Part shown: piece after piece, positions 16,462 to 25,109 of the stretch
Position numbering within the stretch: position 1 is the stretch's first letter
Layout: the number at the start of each line of letters is the position of its first letter
From: Gemmatimonadota bacterium
GTDB lineage: Bacteria > Latescibacterota > UBA2968
Direction: 5' to 3'
Assembly (NCBI GenBank): GCA_026706845.1
Contig: JAPOXY010000063.1
Coordinates: forward strand, 1-56,851
Length of the DNA stretch: 56,851 nucleotides
Notes under the pieces: generated by a model
What the model was told of the DNA's origin: nothing
The model's database searches: none
Seen by the model: the letters and a program-made list of their open reading frames with translations, nothing else
Made by a program: the position numbers and the translations under genes

Positions 16462-16843
16462 TTTCTTTCTCCAGAGCATCTAAGATGGATATGAAGAGAT
16501 CCACGACTTCCGCCCGATCTACCCCTAATTGTCGAACCATTGTTGCCAATTGCGTGAGTTGTGGTTTGAGTTGTTCCAGTTTTTCGGCGTGTACGATTTG
16601 ATCTTGTAGTGGTTTTATAGTTAGAGGCCGTCCGCGTCGCCGCTCGACCAATCCCTCTGCTTCCAACAGGCTGTACGCTTTGCTCACTGTCATTGGATTG
16701 AGTCCCAGTTGTCCCGATAATGCGCGGGTTGAGGGCAGTTCGTCACCCGGCGCGAGGAGCCCGCTGACTATGTAGAATTTCACCTGGTCGATAACCTGGC
16801 GAAAAACGGGGATGCCATTGTGATGGTCAATCGAGATCAACAT
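16448..16843 (-). CDS. GntR-family repressor, YtrA type
   Basis: A 131-residue regulator: winged helix-turn-helix at about 10-75 (PVFRQVIDQVKFYIVSG, LSGQLGLNPMTVSKAYSLLE, EAEGLVERRRGRP) and a short helical tail with no ligand-binding FCD or UTRA domain, which defines the YtrA subgroup. YtrA proteins repress their own operon of ABC exporter genes, and this gene does head such an operon. An inverted repeat that overlaps its -10 box (16869-16888) fits autorepression. Confidence 0.92.
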   Translation of the reverse strand: MLISIDHHNGIPVFRQVIDQVKFYIVSGLLAPGDELPSTRALSGQLGLNPMTVSKAYSLLEAEGLVERRRGRPLTIKPLQDQIVHAEKLEQLKPQLTQLATMVRQLGVDRAEVVDLFISILDALEKENDNT

Positions 16844-16868
16844 AAGGCATTCTCTTATAGTGAATTAC

Positions 16869-16906
16869 TGTATTACTAATATAATACACTTGTATTAGGG
16901 ATGCAA
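16869..16906 (-). promoter_or_regulatory. Sigma70 promoter with GntR operator
   Basis: Minus-strand -35 TTGCAT (16901-16906), 17-base spacer and -10 TATATT (16878-16883), 35 bases before the gntR start codon. Over the -10 lies a perfect inverted repeat TGTATTA-N6-TAATACA (16869-16875 and 16882-16888), and a third TGTATTA half-site sits at 16891-16897. This is the expected layout for a repressor that blocks polymerase at its own promoter. Confidence 0.78.
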
Positions 16907-16915
16907 GTTTTTTCT

Positions 16916-16941
16916 AAAAACTGTCTTCGATTGCAGGACAG
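16916..16941 (-). terminator. Short terminator after lutB-lutA fusion
   Basis: A 5-bp stem CTGTC/GACAG (16921-16925 with 16937-16941) followed on the minus strand by five Us, eight bases past the stop of the 16950 gene. The stem is short and may be inefficient. Confidence 0.4.
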
Positions 16942-16949
16942 GATGTGTT

Positions 16950-19076
16950 CTACTCCAGGAGACGAAGCAGGTTTAAGGGATGCCAGACTTCGAGTTCGGT
17001 TCCTTCAGACAGATGGATGGCGCATACGCTGCTTTCTGTTACGATGGCTTCTATACTGGCTTCGCGAAAGCCTTCGAAGAGAGGCTCTCCAACAGCCTGT
17101 GCGAGTTCGTAACCGAGGGGTCCGGCTTTCAAGCCAAATGTTCCCGCCATGCCACAGCAGGTGCCCGTTTCGATGAGGGCGACGTCTGCACCGCGCTGGC
17201 GCAAGAATGCCATTGCGTGTTCACCTGCTCCCAGGGGGCGCTGGTGACAGGGGATGTGGAATCCAAATGCGCGTCCGCGCAGGACATTTTGCTCTTCATC
17301 TGAAATATTGCTTTCGAGCAGGGATAGGAATTCGAAAAACTCATACGTGTGTTCGGCGACAGATACGGCATCGTCTGCTTTTTCGAGCAATTTGGGATAT
17401 GAGATTTTCAGGCAATATGTTGCCGTGGGTTCTGTTGCAACGACCTCATAGCCCTGTTGTATATAGGGGAGGAGGAGATCCACGTTTTCGCGCGCAATTT
17501 TTTTCGCATTTTTCAGGTCGCCGTACCCGATATAGGGATATCCACTGCTTTTCTGAGGGGGGATGATGACTTCGCAACCGAGTGCTTCCAGGCGTTCAAT
17601 TGCCGCCATTCCCAGGTCGGGGTCGTTGTAATTGGCAAACAGATCTGTGAAAAAGGCTACTTTGCGAACGGGGTTCGATACGGGAGATGGTCCGCGTTTT
17701 GCGAAGCGTTTTACGAGTGTCTTTCGGCTGAATTTGGGTAGCTGACGGCGTCGATCAATGCCCATCACTTTTTCCATTGCCCATCGCACCAGTCCATTGT
17801 CCATCATCCAGTTGGATATGGGTGCTGTCAAACTGCTCATTTTTGCAGCTTTTTCAGCGGCCATCAGCATTTTGTTGACGCGCGGATGCGGATTGGCTTC
17901 GCTGTCGCGGTCTTTTACCCCGGCTATCATCATTGGGATGTCGATTTCTGCGGGGCATATTTCTTTGCACAAGCCACACGAAATACACAGCGGCGCGAAG
18001 TCGCCGGCCTTATCTACGCCGTGAACTTCGGCTGTCCAGGGTATGCCAATCGGTCCGGGGTATATGTATCCAAATGTATGTCCGCCGACTACGCCGTATG
18101 TCGGGCAGATATTCATGCAGGCGCCGCAGCGGATGCAGTTGAGCGCGTCTGAAAACAGGGGGTCTTCTTGCATCCTGGTACGACCGTTGTCCAGGATGAT
18201 GATATGCGATTCTCGCGGTGCGCGTCCCTCGCCTTCGCCCAGAGGCGATCTGCCACTCATCCACGTTACATAGGTTGTCGTGTGTTGGCCGACAGCGCTG
18301 ACCGGATGCGCCAGCATCATTTGCAATGCGTCTTCTACCGTTTCCACGACTTTTTCGCGTCCCATAATGCAGATGTGTACATCGGGTATGCTCGATACCA
18401 GACGGGCATTGCCTTCGTTAGTTTCGATCAGGATTGTGCCCGATTCGGCTACGCCTACATTTGCGCCTGTCATGCCGATGTCGGCGTTGAGAAAAATCGG
18501 CCGCAGGTATTTGCGCACGATTCTCATGATTGCATCTACATCATTAGGTACGTCCTCACCTGTTTCTTTTTTAAATATTTCGGCGACTTCAACGGCGGTT
18601 TTATGGACTGCGGGGAATACCAGATGGAATGGTTTTTCGTGGACTTTTTGGATAATAAGCTCGCCGAGGTCGGTTTCTATGACTTCCAGGCCCGCGTCTT
18701 CCAGCGGGTGATTGACTTCGATTTCTTCGCTGGTTAGTGATTTTGATTTTGCCACGGTCTCGGCATTTTTTTCTGCTGATAGTTTTAAGATGTAGTCAAT
18801 CGCAGCAGCACCGTCTTTCGCGAGGAAGACTTTTGCCCCGCGCGATTCGACTTTCTCGGCAAATTGATCGACCAGGTCGTCCAATTTGTGCAGGCACCGC
18901 ACTTTGATGTCGCGGACTTCTTTGCGAAATGCCTCTCCTTGCGGCAGAATGTCAATTGCCGTGCGCCGTGCATCTCGCGCCCGTTTGACTGCGTTGTAGA
19001 GTTGTGTGCGTTTTGGTTTTTCTCGCAGTGCTGTTTCTATTTTTTCGTACAGGTTTTCGTATCTTTGACTTGCCAT
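16950..19076 (-). CDS. LutB-LutA fusion, lactate oxidation protein
   Basis: A 708-residue protein joining two subunits of the LutABC-type L-lactate oxidase. Residues 1-300 are a LUD domain (MTGANVGVAESGTILIETN at about 202-220). A double [4Fe-4S] ferredoxin region follows, with cysteines 314, 317, 320, 324 and 364, 367, 370, 374. The rest (from about 450) is a heterodisulfide-reductase-like cysteine-rich domain with HIPCHQRPLG and TGTCCGMAG, equivalent to LutA. LutC is not next to it. It would oxidise lactate or a similar hydroxy acid and pass electrons through its clusters; the real acceptor and substrate are unknown. AAGGA before the ATG supports the start. It lies 33 bases after pheA. Confidence 0.87.
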   Translation of the reverse strand: MASQRYENLYEKIETALREKPKRTQLYNAVKRARDARRTAIDILPQGEAFRKEVRDIKVRCLHKLDDLVDQFAEKVESRGAKVFLAKDGAAAIDYILKLSAEKNAETVAKSKSLTSEEIEVNHPLEDAGLEVIETDLGELIIQKVHEKPFHLVFPAVHKTAVEVAEIFKKETGEDVPNDVDAIMRIVRKYLRPIFLNADIGMTGANVGVAESGTILIETNEGNARLVSSIPDVHICIMGREKVVETVEDALQMMLAHPVSAVGQHTTTYVTWMSGRSPLGEGEGRAPRESHIIILDNGRTRMQEDPLFSDALNCIRCGACMNICPTYGVVGGHTFGYIYPGPIGIPWTAEVHGVDKAGDFAPLCISCGLCKEICPAEIDIPMMIAGVKDRDSEANPHPRVNKMLMAAEKAAKMSSLTAPISNWMMDNGLVRWAMEKVMGIDRRRQLPKFSRKTLVKRFAKRGPSPVSNPVRKVAFFTDLFANYNDPDLGMAAIERLEALGCEVIIPPQKSSGYPYIGYGDLKNAKKIARENVDLLLPYIQQGYEVVATEPTATYCLKISYPKLLEKADDAVSVAEHTYEFFEFLSLLESNISDEEQNVLRGRAFGFHIPCHQRPLGAGEHAMAFLRQRGADVALIETGTCCGMAGTFGLKAGPLGYELAQAVGEPLFEGFREASIEAIVTESSVCAIHLSEGTELEVWHPLNLLRLLE

Positions 19077-19109
19077 GTAAGATCCTTAAGAGAAGGTGAG
19101 AGGGGGCTT

Positions 19110-20000
19110 TTACGTTTTGCGTTTTTCGTCTTTCCAAACTTTGCCTTCGACCATGTCCCCCTGTCGATAAGAACCGAGGATTTTTACAAAGGTGGCGATT
19201 TCGCGCAGGTGTTCAATGGCGCGGGTACAGGGTTCTTGACGGATATGGCCCTCAAAGTCGAGCGAGAAGGCGTATTCCCAGGGTTTGCCGGCGAGGGGGC
19301 GAGATTCGATTTTGAGCAGGTTGAGGTCGCGCAAGGCAAATACGCTCAAGCTCTTAAACAATGCGCCGGGCACGTTTTTCATGGCGAATACGATCGATGT
19401 TTTTGCGGGCATTTCGATGTCTGGATTTTCAGGTATTAGAGACTCGGATGTGACGACTAAAAATCGCGTGTAGTTTTGATGGTCGTCTTCAATGCCCGCC
19501 TGCAAGATTTCCAGATCGCAATCCCAGGCCGCCTGGGCACTCGCTATTGCAGCCGCATCGCGTGCGCCCGATGTTTTCAAAGCTTTTACGGCTCCTGCGG
19601 TATCGGAGGTCATAACTGTTTCGGCCTGCGATAGGGATGCAGTGAATTGTGTACACTGAGCCAGGGCAGGTGCTTGCGAATAGATATAGCGGATGTCTTT
19701 TAATTTCACGCCTGGATTTACAATTAAGTTGTGTACAATGCGCAATTTTAGTTCGCCGACGATCTGTAAATGATGGGCTGACAGGTGGTCGTAATTTTCG
19801 TGAATGCTACCTATCAATGAGTTTTCAATGGGTACCATGCCGTGCGTGCATTCTTCGTGTTCGACTGCGGCAAACAGGGCTGAGAAATTGCGTTGTGGTA
19901 CGACTTCGACATCTTTGCCAAAGTACGAGCGCGCGGCCATTTCGCTAAATGCACCGCGTTCACCTTGAAATGCGACTATTATTTTTTTCTTTTTACCCAT
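19110..20000 (-). CDS. pheA: Prephenate dehydratase
   Basis: A 296-residue enzyme converting prephenate to phenylpyruvate in phenylalanine synthesis. It has the periplasmic-binding-protein-like catalytic fold (FQGERGAFSE at the N-terminus, VPIENSLIGSIHENYD, the catalytic TRF in NYTRFLVV) and a C-terminal ACT domain with the phenylalanine-sensing ESRP (in KIESRPLAGKPWEY), so it is probably feedback-inhibited. No chorismate mutase domain is fused to it. Its ATG lies inside the last codons of the HDAC-like gene (8-base overlap) with AGGA upstream, which implies coupled translation. Confidence 0.95.
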   Translation of the reverse strand: MGKKKKIIVAFQGERGAFSEMAARSYFGKDVEVVPQRNFSALFAAVEHEECTHGMVPIENSLIGSIHENYDHLSAHHLQIVGELKLRIVHNLIVNPGVKLKDIRYIYSQAPALAQCTQFTASLSQAETVMTSDTAGAVKALKTSGARDAAAIASAQAAWDCDLEILQAGIEDDHQNYTRFLVVTSESLIPENPDIEMPAKTSIVFAMKNVPGALFKSLSVFALRDLNLLKIESRPLAGKPWEYAFSLDFEGHIRQEPCTRAIEHLREIATFVKILGSYRQGDMVEGKVWKDEKRKT

Positions 20001-20937
20001 TCATTAGTTCCTTTATGTGGGATTCTACGCTGCGCGAGAGGCCGCCCAAATCATATCCGCCTTCCAGGACAGAGATTAACCTTCCTTCTGCGTGGTCTCG
20101 TGCGACAGCTATTACGCGCTTTGTCATTTCGGCAAAACCGGATTCCGTCACTTGAGTGGCCGATAAGGGATCGGACCGATGCGCGTCAAATCCAGCGGAG
20201 ATAATGACAAATTGCGGTTTAAATGCGTGCATGGCGGGCAAGAATACGTCGTCGAATATACGCAAGTACATCGCGTCATCGCTGCCTGCGGGCACGGGTG
20301 CATTTAGTGTGAATCCCTCTCCTTCGCCAATACCGGTTTCGTCATCCCGCCCCGTGCCGGGATAATGGGGGTATTGGTGGATGCTAAAGAAGAATACCGA
20401 GGGATCGGTTTCCAATATGTGCTGTGTGCCATTGCCGTGATGCACGTCCCAATCTACAATTGCCACGCGTTCAAGGGAATATGTTTCTTGTATATATCGC
20501 GCGGCTATGACCGCGTTGCTAAATAGACAGAATCCCATTGCGTGATTGCGTTCGGCATGGTGTCCGGGGGGACGCACGGCACAAAAAGCCGTGTGTACGC
20601 GCGCGGCTATGACCGCGTCAATGGCTTCAAATGTTGCGCCAACAGCGAGTCGGGCTATGTCAAAAGATAGTGGACAGATTCTGGTGTCAAAATCGTCCAT
20701 GTACGTGATGCCTTGTGTACATCGAGATTTTACGTTTGCAATATGTTCGGGGGTGTGCGCTTTTTCCAACCAGGATGTATCGACCTGTCGGGGTTCGAGT
20801 GTTATGAGGTCTTTTGTCAGGCCCGTTGCATCGAGATGGGCATGCAGTGTTTGCAGTCGCTCGGGACGCTCGGGATGCGCGCCTCCCGTGTCGTGTTTTT
20901 GAAAATCGGGATGTTGAACCAGTCCTACTTTGTTCAT
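19993..20937 (-). CDS. Histone-deacetylase-family hydrolase (AcuC-like)
   Basis: A 314-residue arginase/deacetylase-fold enzyme with intact zinc site: RPPGHHAERNHAMGFC (catalytic HH pair), DWDVHHGNGTQ (metal ligands Asp and His) and ISAGFDAHRSDPL. Bacterial members remove acetyl groups from lysines, such as acetyl-CoA synthetase in the AcuC case, or from acetylpolyamines. The short HPERPERL opening is typical of class II and AcuC types. It overlaps pheA by 8 bases; there is no obvious metabolic link between them, so the pairing may only be operon packing. Confidence 0.92.
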   Translation of the reverse strand: MNKVGLVQHPDFQKHDTGGAHPERPERLQTLHAHLDATGLTKDLITLEPRQVDTSWLEKAHTPEHIANVKSRCTQGITYMDDFDTRICPLSFDIARLAVGATFEAIDAVIAARVHTAFCAVRPPGHHAERNHAMGFCLFSNAVIAARYIQETYSLERVAIVDWDVHHGNGTQHILETDPSVFFFSIHQYPHYPGTGRDDETGIGEGEGFTLNAPVPAGSDDAMYLRIFDDVFLPAMHAFKPQFVIISAGFDAHRSDPLSATQVTESGFAEMTKRVIAVARDHAEGRLISVLEGGYDLGGLSRSVESHIKELMNG

Positions 20938-20964
20938 AAGTTGTTTCCCCTCAATGCGATGGCA

Positions 20965-21714
20965 TCACAGGTTCGCGGATCGTTTCGCGCCAATTGTCAT
21001 CAGCCAGTTCGCTACTTGGGTGTGTTTTCTGTCCACGGCTTGATCCAGAGGCGTTTCCCCGACGGGATTTTTGCGGTTGATATCCGGTTTTTTCCCCAGC
21101 AACCATCTGGCGGTTTCGAGGTGCCCATTGCGGCATGCCATTCCGAAGGCACTGTCGATACAGTCTCGTTCAGATCGGGGTTCTGACCATCCGGGCAGGA
21201 CGCCCGCCGTATCGGTTATATTGCCTTCTTTATCGAAAAATTTTTCAACGAGATCGAGTCGCCCCACGCCAGCAGCGATCATCAGGTTGCAGGTTGCCCC
21301 GCGCTGGATCAGTTTTGCCGCTGCGTTTTGCATGCCGAATATCACGGCTTCCCAGAGTGGTGTGCCGTTTGCAATGACCCCGCCATCGATGTCGATTTCC
21401 GCACCGTTGTCGAGAAGTATTTCAATCATTTCCGCATCGTCGCTGCTGGCTGCCCAATGCAAGGGTGTTTCGCCAGGGTCAGTTTTTCCCTCGAACTTTG
21501 CCCGCGCATTGACATCCGCGCCTGAGCGTATCAATATTTTTGCGGACTCGCGGCTTCTGGGTCTGTGTGCGGGATAATCGCAGAGTGTGTGCAAAAGTGT
21601 GCGGGGATTGTCCGCTGTGGTTTTATTGGCCAGTTGCGGATCTTCTGCTATCAGTCTTTTCAGGGTATGTATATCGCCGGATTCGACGGCGGCACGCGCC
21701 TTTTCAATGCTCAT
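20965..21714 (-). CDS. Ankyrin-repeat protein
   Basis: A 249-residue protein made of about five or six ankyrin repeats, the clearest being TPLHWAASSDDAEMIEILLDNG, GTPLWEAVIFGMQNAAAKL, FGMACRNGHLETARWLL and ETPLDQAVDRKHTQVANWL spaced over the chain. There is no signal peptide, membrane span or catalytic domain, so it is probably a soluble protein-binding scaffold. It lies 15 bases after mnmA on the same strand. Its partner is unknown. Confidence 0.88.
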   Translation of the reverse strand: MSIEKARAAVESGDIHTLKRLIAEDPQLANKTTADNPRTLLHTLCDYPAHRPRSRESAKILIRSGADVNARAKFEGKTDPGETPLHWAASSDDAEMIEILLDNGAEIDIDGGVIANGTPLWEAVIFGMQNAAAKLIQRGATCNLMIAAGVGRLDLVEKFFDKEGNITDTAGVLPGWSEPRSERDCIDSAFGMACRNGHLETARWLLGKKPDINRKNPVGETPLDQAVDRKHTQVANWLMTIGAKRSANL

Positions 21715-21729
21715 TATGCTCTCTCTTTT

Positions 21730-22782
21730 TTAGTGGTCAATTACCGCGCTACCAAGGCAGAGGTCGCCGTCGTAAAATACGGCGAATTGTCCGGGCGCTA
21801 TGCCGGAGTCTTTTTCTGCTATGGTTACGGATAAGCGGTTGTCGTCTGTTGCTTCGATTTCACAGTTGAGTAATTCTGGACCGTGGCGCAGTTTTAATTG
21901 CAGGGCGGTTTTGTCAGGTGGTTCTGCAATCCAGTTGGGATTTGTGGCGACAAATTGGTTCCGCGATGTGTTCTTGTGCTTCGTGGCGTGGGATACATAG
22001 ATGATGTTGCGCTCGATATCTTTTTGGACGACGTACCAGGGTCCCCCGCCCAATCCCAGGCCATACCGCTGTCCTATTGTGTAATAATAGTAGCCCCGAT
22101 GGGGTCCCAGGATTCGTCCGGTTTCTCTGTCGATAATATCGCCTTTTTTTTCGCCCAGGTGAAATGCGATAAAGTCTGGATATCTGATTTTGCCTAAGAA
22201 GCATATTCCCTGGCTGTCTTTTCGCGCTTGATTTGGCAGGTCAAAATCTCGGGCGAGTTGGCGTACTTCGCTTTTCATCAGGTTTCCGATGGGAAATAAT
22301 GCCCGCGCGACCTGTGATTGATACATGCCGGATAAGAAGTAGGTCTGGTCTTTAATGGGGTCGGGTGCGCGTTTTAGATGATAAGTTCCGTTGCTCTGTG
22401 CGATTTGGGCGTAGTGTCCGGTTGCCACTTTTTCATAGCTGCTGTCTATGTGGTCAAAGAATGCGCCGAATTTGATCCGCTGGTTGCAAAATATATCTGG
22501 GCTGGGTGTGCGTCCAGCGCGCAGTTCTTCGAGTGCATAAGATACGACGCGTTCGAGGTATTCAGATTGTAGGGAGATTATCTCCAGTGGTACATTGAGT
22601 TGATCGCATACGGCCCGGACAAATTTCAGGTCGGTTTCCCAGGGACACTCCCCTAAGAAAGCGAGTTCGTCTTCGAGCCATACTTTTAAGTAAAATGCCG
22701 TCAGGTCGTGGCTTTCATTTTTCAATATGTTCAAAGCCACGGAACTATCGACACCACCGGAAATGAGAGCGGCGATTTTCAT
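21730..22782 (-). CDS. mnmA: tRNA-specific 2-thiouridylase
   Basis: A 350-residue enzyme that adds sulfur to U34 of tRNA Glu, Gln and Lys. It shows the PP-loop SGGVDSS (8-14) for adenylation, TGHYAQI, DQTYFLSGM and the two catalytic cysteines, C99 in DIFCNQRIKFG and C194 in GICFLGK. The spelling is slightly off the usual MnmA pattern (DIFCNQRIKF in place of CNxxIKF), yet all key residues are present. The start at 22782 is chosen over the longer frame to 22851 because family members begin right before the first beta strand. The sulfur donor protein is not encoded nearby. Confidence 0.92.
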   Translation of the reverse strand: MKIAALISGGVDSSVALNILKNESHDLTAFYLKVWLEDELAFLGECPWETDLKFVRAVCDQLNVPLEIISLQSEYLERVVSYALEELRAGRTPSPDIFCNQRIKFGAFFDHIDSSYEKVATGHYAQIAQSNGTYHLKRAPDPIKDQTYFLSGMYQSQVARALFPIGNLMKSEVRQLARDFDLPNQARKDSQGICFLGKIRYPDFIAFHLGEKKGDIIDRETGRILGPHRGYYYYTIGQRYGLGLGGGPWYVVQKDIERNIIYVSHATKHKNTSRNQFVATNPNWIAEPPDKTALQLKLRHGPELLNCEIEATDDNRLSVTIAEKDSGIAPGQFAVFYDGDLCLGSAVIDH

Positions 22783-22802
22783 TTTTTTGTCTTTTCTCTC
22801 GA

Positions 22803-23630
22803 TTACACTAATGCAGGTCCGGGAATGCGATTCCATTCGAGTTCTTCGCATTCGCCTTCGTAAATGGGCATTAGTGGCGCGATTTTGCGGGTGGCTTCTT
22901 CAGACCAGTGATCTGGTATTGGGTGCCGGTTCGCCAGGCGGGCGCGCATGCCGTCGGGTAGTTCGTTGTATATCGGGTGGTACCACAGTGTGATGACTGT
23001 CCGCCGCTGATCCGTTTTGTTGGCGTGTGCGCTGTGCAATAGCCGCGAATCGCCGATGACCAGGTCGCCAGCACGCACGGGAACATCGCGCTCGTCGGGA
23101 TACGACTGATAGGCCGGATGGTCTGGATCGGATACGCGCCTCAAATCATCGGTATGTGCTTCGGGGGTTATGTCGTGCAGGAGATGTCGTTTTAAGTGCG
23201 AGCCTTCGATTAATCTCAAACACCCATTTTTACGCGAGGTATCTACGAGATAGTACATCAAAAATACCTGTTGCGGCAGGGGCTCGTAGCTGATGGGATC
23301 ATTCCATCCCCACCAGTCCTGATGCCAGAACAGGGGTGGGCTATGCGGGGGTTTGCTGATTATATAGCCTGATGAAAAGGTGGGGTGATCAAAGCCCATT
23401 TCTCGCAAAGCATTTAGTGCTTTTGACCATGTGACCAGTTCGGCAAAAAAGTCGTCATTGTAAATGCTGATCAAACTGCCCGTCGATTTTTGTTCCTCAA
23501 AATACTCGGCGTCTTGCGCGTCTAACAGGCGATTGGACACTGCGTTTGTGCGCGCAACCATTTCGGGGGTGAGTACATTTTCAAATACACAGAATCCCTC
23601 TTGAATTAACTGTTCGCGTTTGGAAGACAT
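22803..23630 (-). CDS. Phytanoyl-CoA dioxygenase (PhyH) family protein
   Basis: A 275-residue non-haem Fe(II)/2-oxoglutarate-dependent oxygenase. The metal triad is visible: WHQDWWGW gives H103 and D105, and RLLHSAHANKTDQRR gives the distal His followed by the 2-oxoglutarate-binding Arg. The family hydroxylates small molecules, lipids or natural products. It is one of three PhyH genes in 10 kb, each different in sequence, so they probably act on different substrates rather than being recent copies. It is 19 bases from the next PhyH gene. Confidence 0.9.
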   Translation of the reverse strand: MSSKREQLIQEGFCVFENVLTPEMVARTNAVSNRLLDAQDAEYFEEQKSTGSLISIYNDDFFAELVTWSKALNALREMGFDHPTFSSGYIISKPPHSPPLFWHQDWWGWNDPISYEPLPQQVFLMYYLVDTSRKNGCLRLIEGSHLKRHLLHDITPEAHTDDLRRVSDPDHPAYQSYPDERDVPVRAGDLVIGDSRLLHSAHANKTDQRRTVITLWYHPIYNELPDGMRARLANRHPIPDHWSEEATRKIAPLMPIYEGECEELEWNRIPGPALV

Positions 23631-23649
23631 TGTATTCCTTAACGTTCGG

Positions 23650-25011
23650 TCAGGCTACGCGTTGTAGCATTTCGTTCACTTGATAGCGCAATCGCGAGTG
23701 TTCATGGTTTTGCATTGTTTTTAACAATGGCAGTACCTGTGCATCGTCAACGCTGTCCATGTGTTCCAGAGCTGTTAGCGCGTTGAAGCCGACAAAAGGC
23801 TCGGCGTCTTTTAGTGCTGTGAGCAGGTCATTGCGGGCGGTTTCGGCGGCTTTGCTCCAGATGGTCAATGCGCGCGTGGCATTGTGGCGCACCCAGTCGT
23901 CCCGGTCTGAAAGTGCGTTGCGAATAGCGGGTAGCGCGTCGAGGGCTGGTAAGCCAATGTCGCCCAGGGTATCCGCAGCCGTTGCGCGCACCCAGTCATC
24001 CGAGTGTGTCAATGCCTGGACGAGTGGATCTACAGCGTACCTACCTGCTGCTGATAGTGCTGCGGGTACTTGCTCTCGAAGTGCTTCATCTGGTCCCAGC
24101 AATACGTCCATTAATGCTGGTACAGCGTGTTTGCCCAATCTCCCCAGTGCGTATGTCGCATTTAGCACGACACCTGGATCATCGCTGTTCAGGTTGTGCA
24201 TCATGTCATCCACGGAGACGGGTGCGTCATCTCCCCAAGTAGGCGGGGTTTCACCGCGCATCCAGCGCCACATAAATTCCCATACGAGGGGATGGCGCAA
24301 TAAAACATCGGATGGATGGTCGGGTTTTATTCGGTGGGCAAGGGTGTCGAAATCGGGATCGAAATCCGATGCGGCATGCCAATTCGGTGCTGTTGGCTCT
24401 TCTGTGCGTTTGAACAAAAATTTCATCATGTACCGATCACGGTTGCTTGTGTTGCTGGATACGCGATGGAACAAATCAAAATGTACGAGCAATACATCGC
24501 CGGGATCGACAACTGCAAATGGGAATTCGTAATCGAACTCATTTTGCGGTTTTGCACTGTAATACTGTGTTCCGGGTATCACGCCAGTGGGTCCCATTTC
24601 AATCGGCGTCTGGTGCGGATAACAAATTGCCATTACAGTTCGGGGGCGATGGTGACGCCGCCACGGTCGGCTCCAGCCGGCGAAGCGACGCGTTGAACCG
24701 TCCTGGTGAAAATTTCGGCCTTCTGTACCTGCGGTATTGCGATGGCAATGCCTGTGGCAGTGCATCACATAAGAATTGCCGAGGAGGCTCGATAGTGCGC
24801 CGATCATTGCTTCGTCGTCAAAAATTTCGCGCAAGCCCGGTGCGGCGTGCAATATGTCATTGCCCGGGTTTCCCTCTGCCATGGCTTTTTTTGCATCTGT
24901 CAGAATTTGTGCGTGGATATGCGGCGCGACATTTGTTTTGACCACACAGTATCCCCGCGCAATAAAATGCAATATCGCCTCGTCGTTTAATAGATGTGAT
25001 TGTTCGGCCAC
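23650..25011 (-). CDS. PhyH-family dioxygenase fused to HEAT repeats
   Basis: A 453-residue fusion. Residues 1-200 are a PhyH-type oxygenase domain with the metal ligands H102 and D104 (FHQDGSTRRF) and H182 (FDLFHRVSSN), plus an Arg a few residues later. Residues from about 275 to the end are HEAT_2-type alpha-helical repeats (LGRLGKHAVPALMDVLLG, ATAADTLGDIGLPALDALP, VRHNATRALTIW), as found in phycobilisome lyases and protein-binding scaffolds. The repeats may bind a protein substrate or partner. It is transcribed away from the enolase-superfamily gene at 25110. Confidence 0.88.
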   Translation of the reverse strand: MAEQSHLLNDEAILHFIARGYCVVKTNVAPHIHAQILTDAKKAMAEGNPGNDILHAAPGLREIFDDEAMIGALSSLLGNSYVMHCHRHCHRNTAGTEGRNFHQDGSTRRFAGWSRPWRRHHRPRTVMAICYPHQTPIEMGPTGVIPGTQYYSAKPQNEFDYEFPFAVVDPGDVLLVHFDLFHRVSSNTSNRDRYMMKFLFKRTEEPTAPNWHAASDFDPDFDTLAHRIKPDHPSDVLLRHPLVWEFMWRWMRGETPPTWGDDAPVSVDDMMHNLNSDDPGVVLNATYALGRLGKHAVPALMDVLLGPDEALREQVPAALSAAGRYAVDPLVQALTHSDDWVRATAADTLGDIGLPALDALPAIRNALSDRDDWVRHNATRALTIWSKAAETARNDLLTALKDAEPFVGFNALTALEHMDSVDDAQVLPLLKTMQNHEHSRLRYQVNEMLQRVA

Positions 25012-25062
25012 AGCTTGCCTCCTGTTAAAATTTTTGTTAGAAATTAGCAGGTTTCCGTCCTA

Positions 25063-25091
25063 TTTTCATGTCTGTACGTATTTTTTACAAT
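25063..25091 (+). promoter_or_regulatory. Candidate sigma70 promoter, enolase-family gene
   Basis: TTTTCA (25063-25068), 17 bases, TACAAT (25086-25091) on the plus strand. The -35 matches consensus at four of six positions. The predicted RNA would begin near 25098, just before AGGAG, giving an unusually short leader for the 25110 start. Confidence 0.35.
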
Positions 25092-25109
25092 ACACCCCAG
25101 GAGCCGCAA

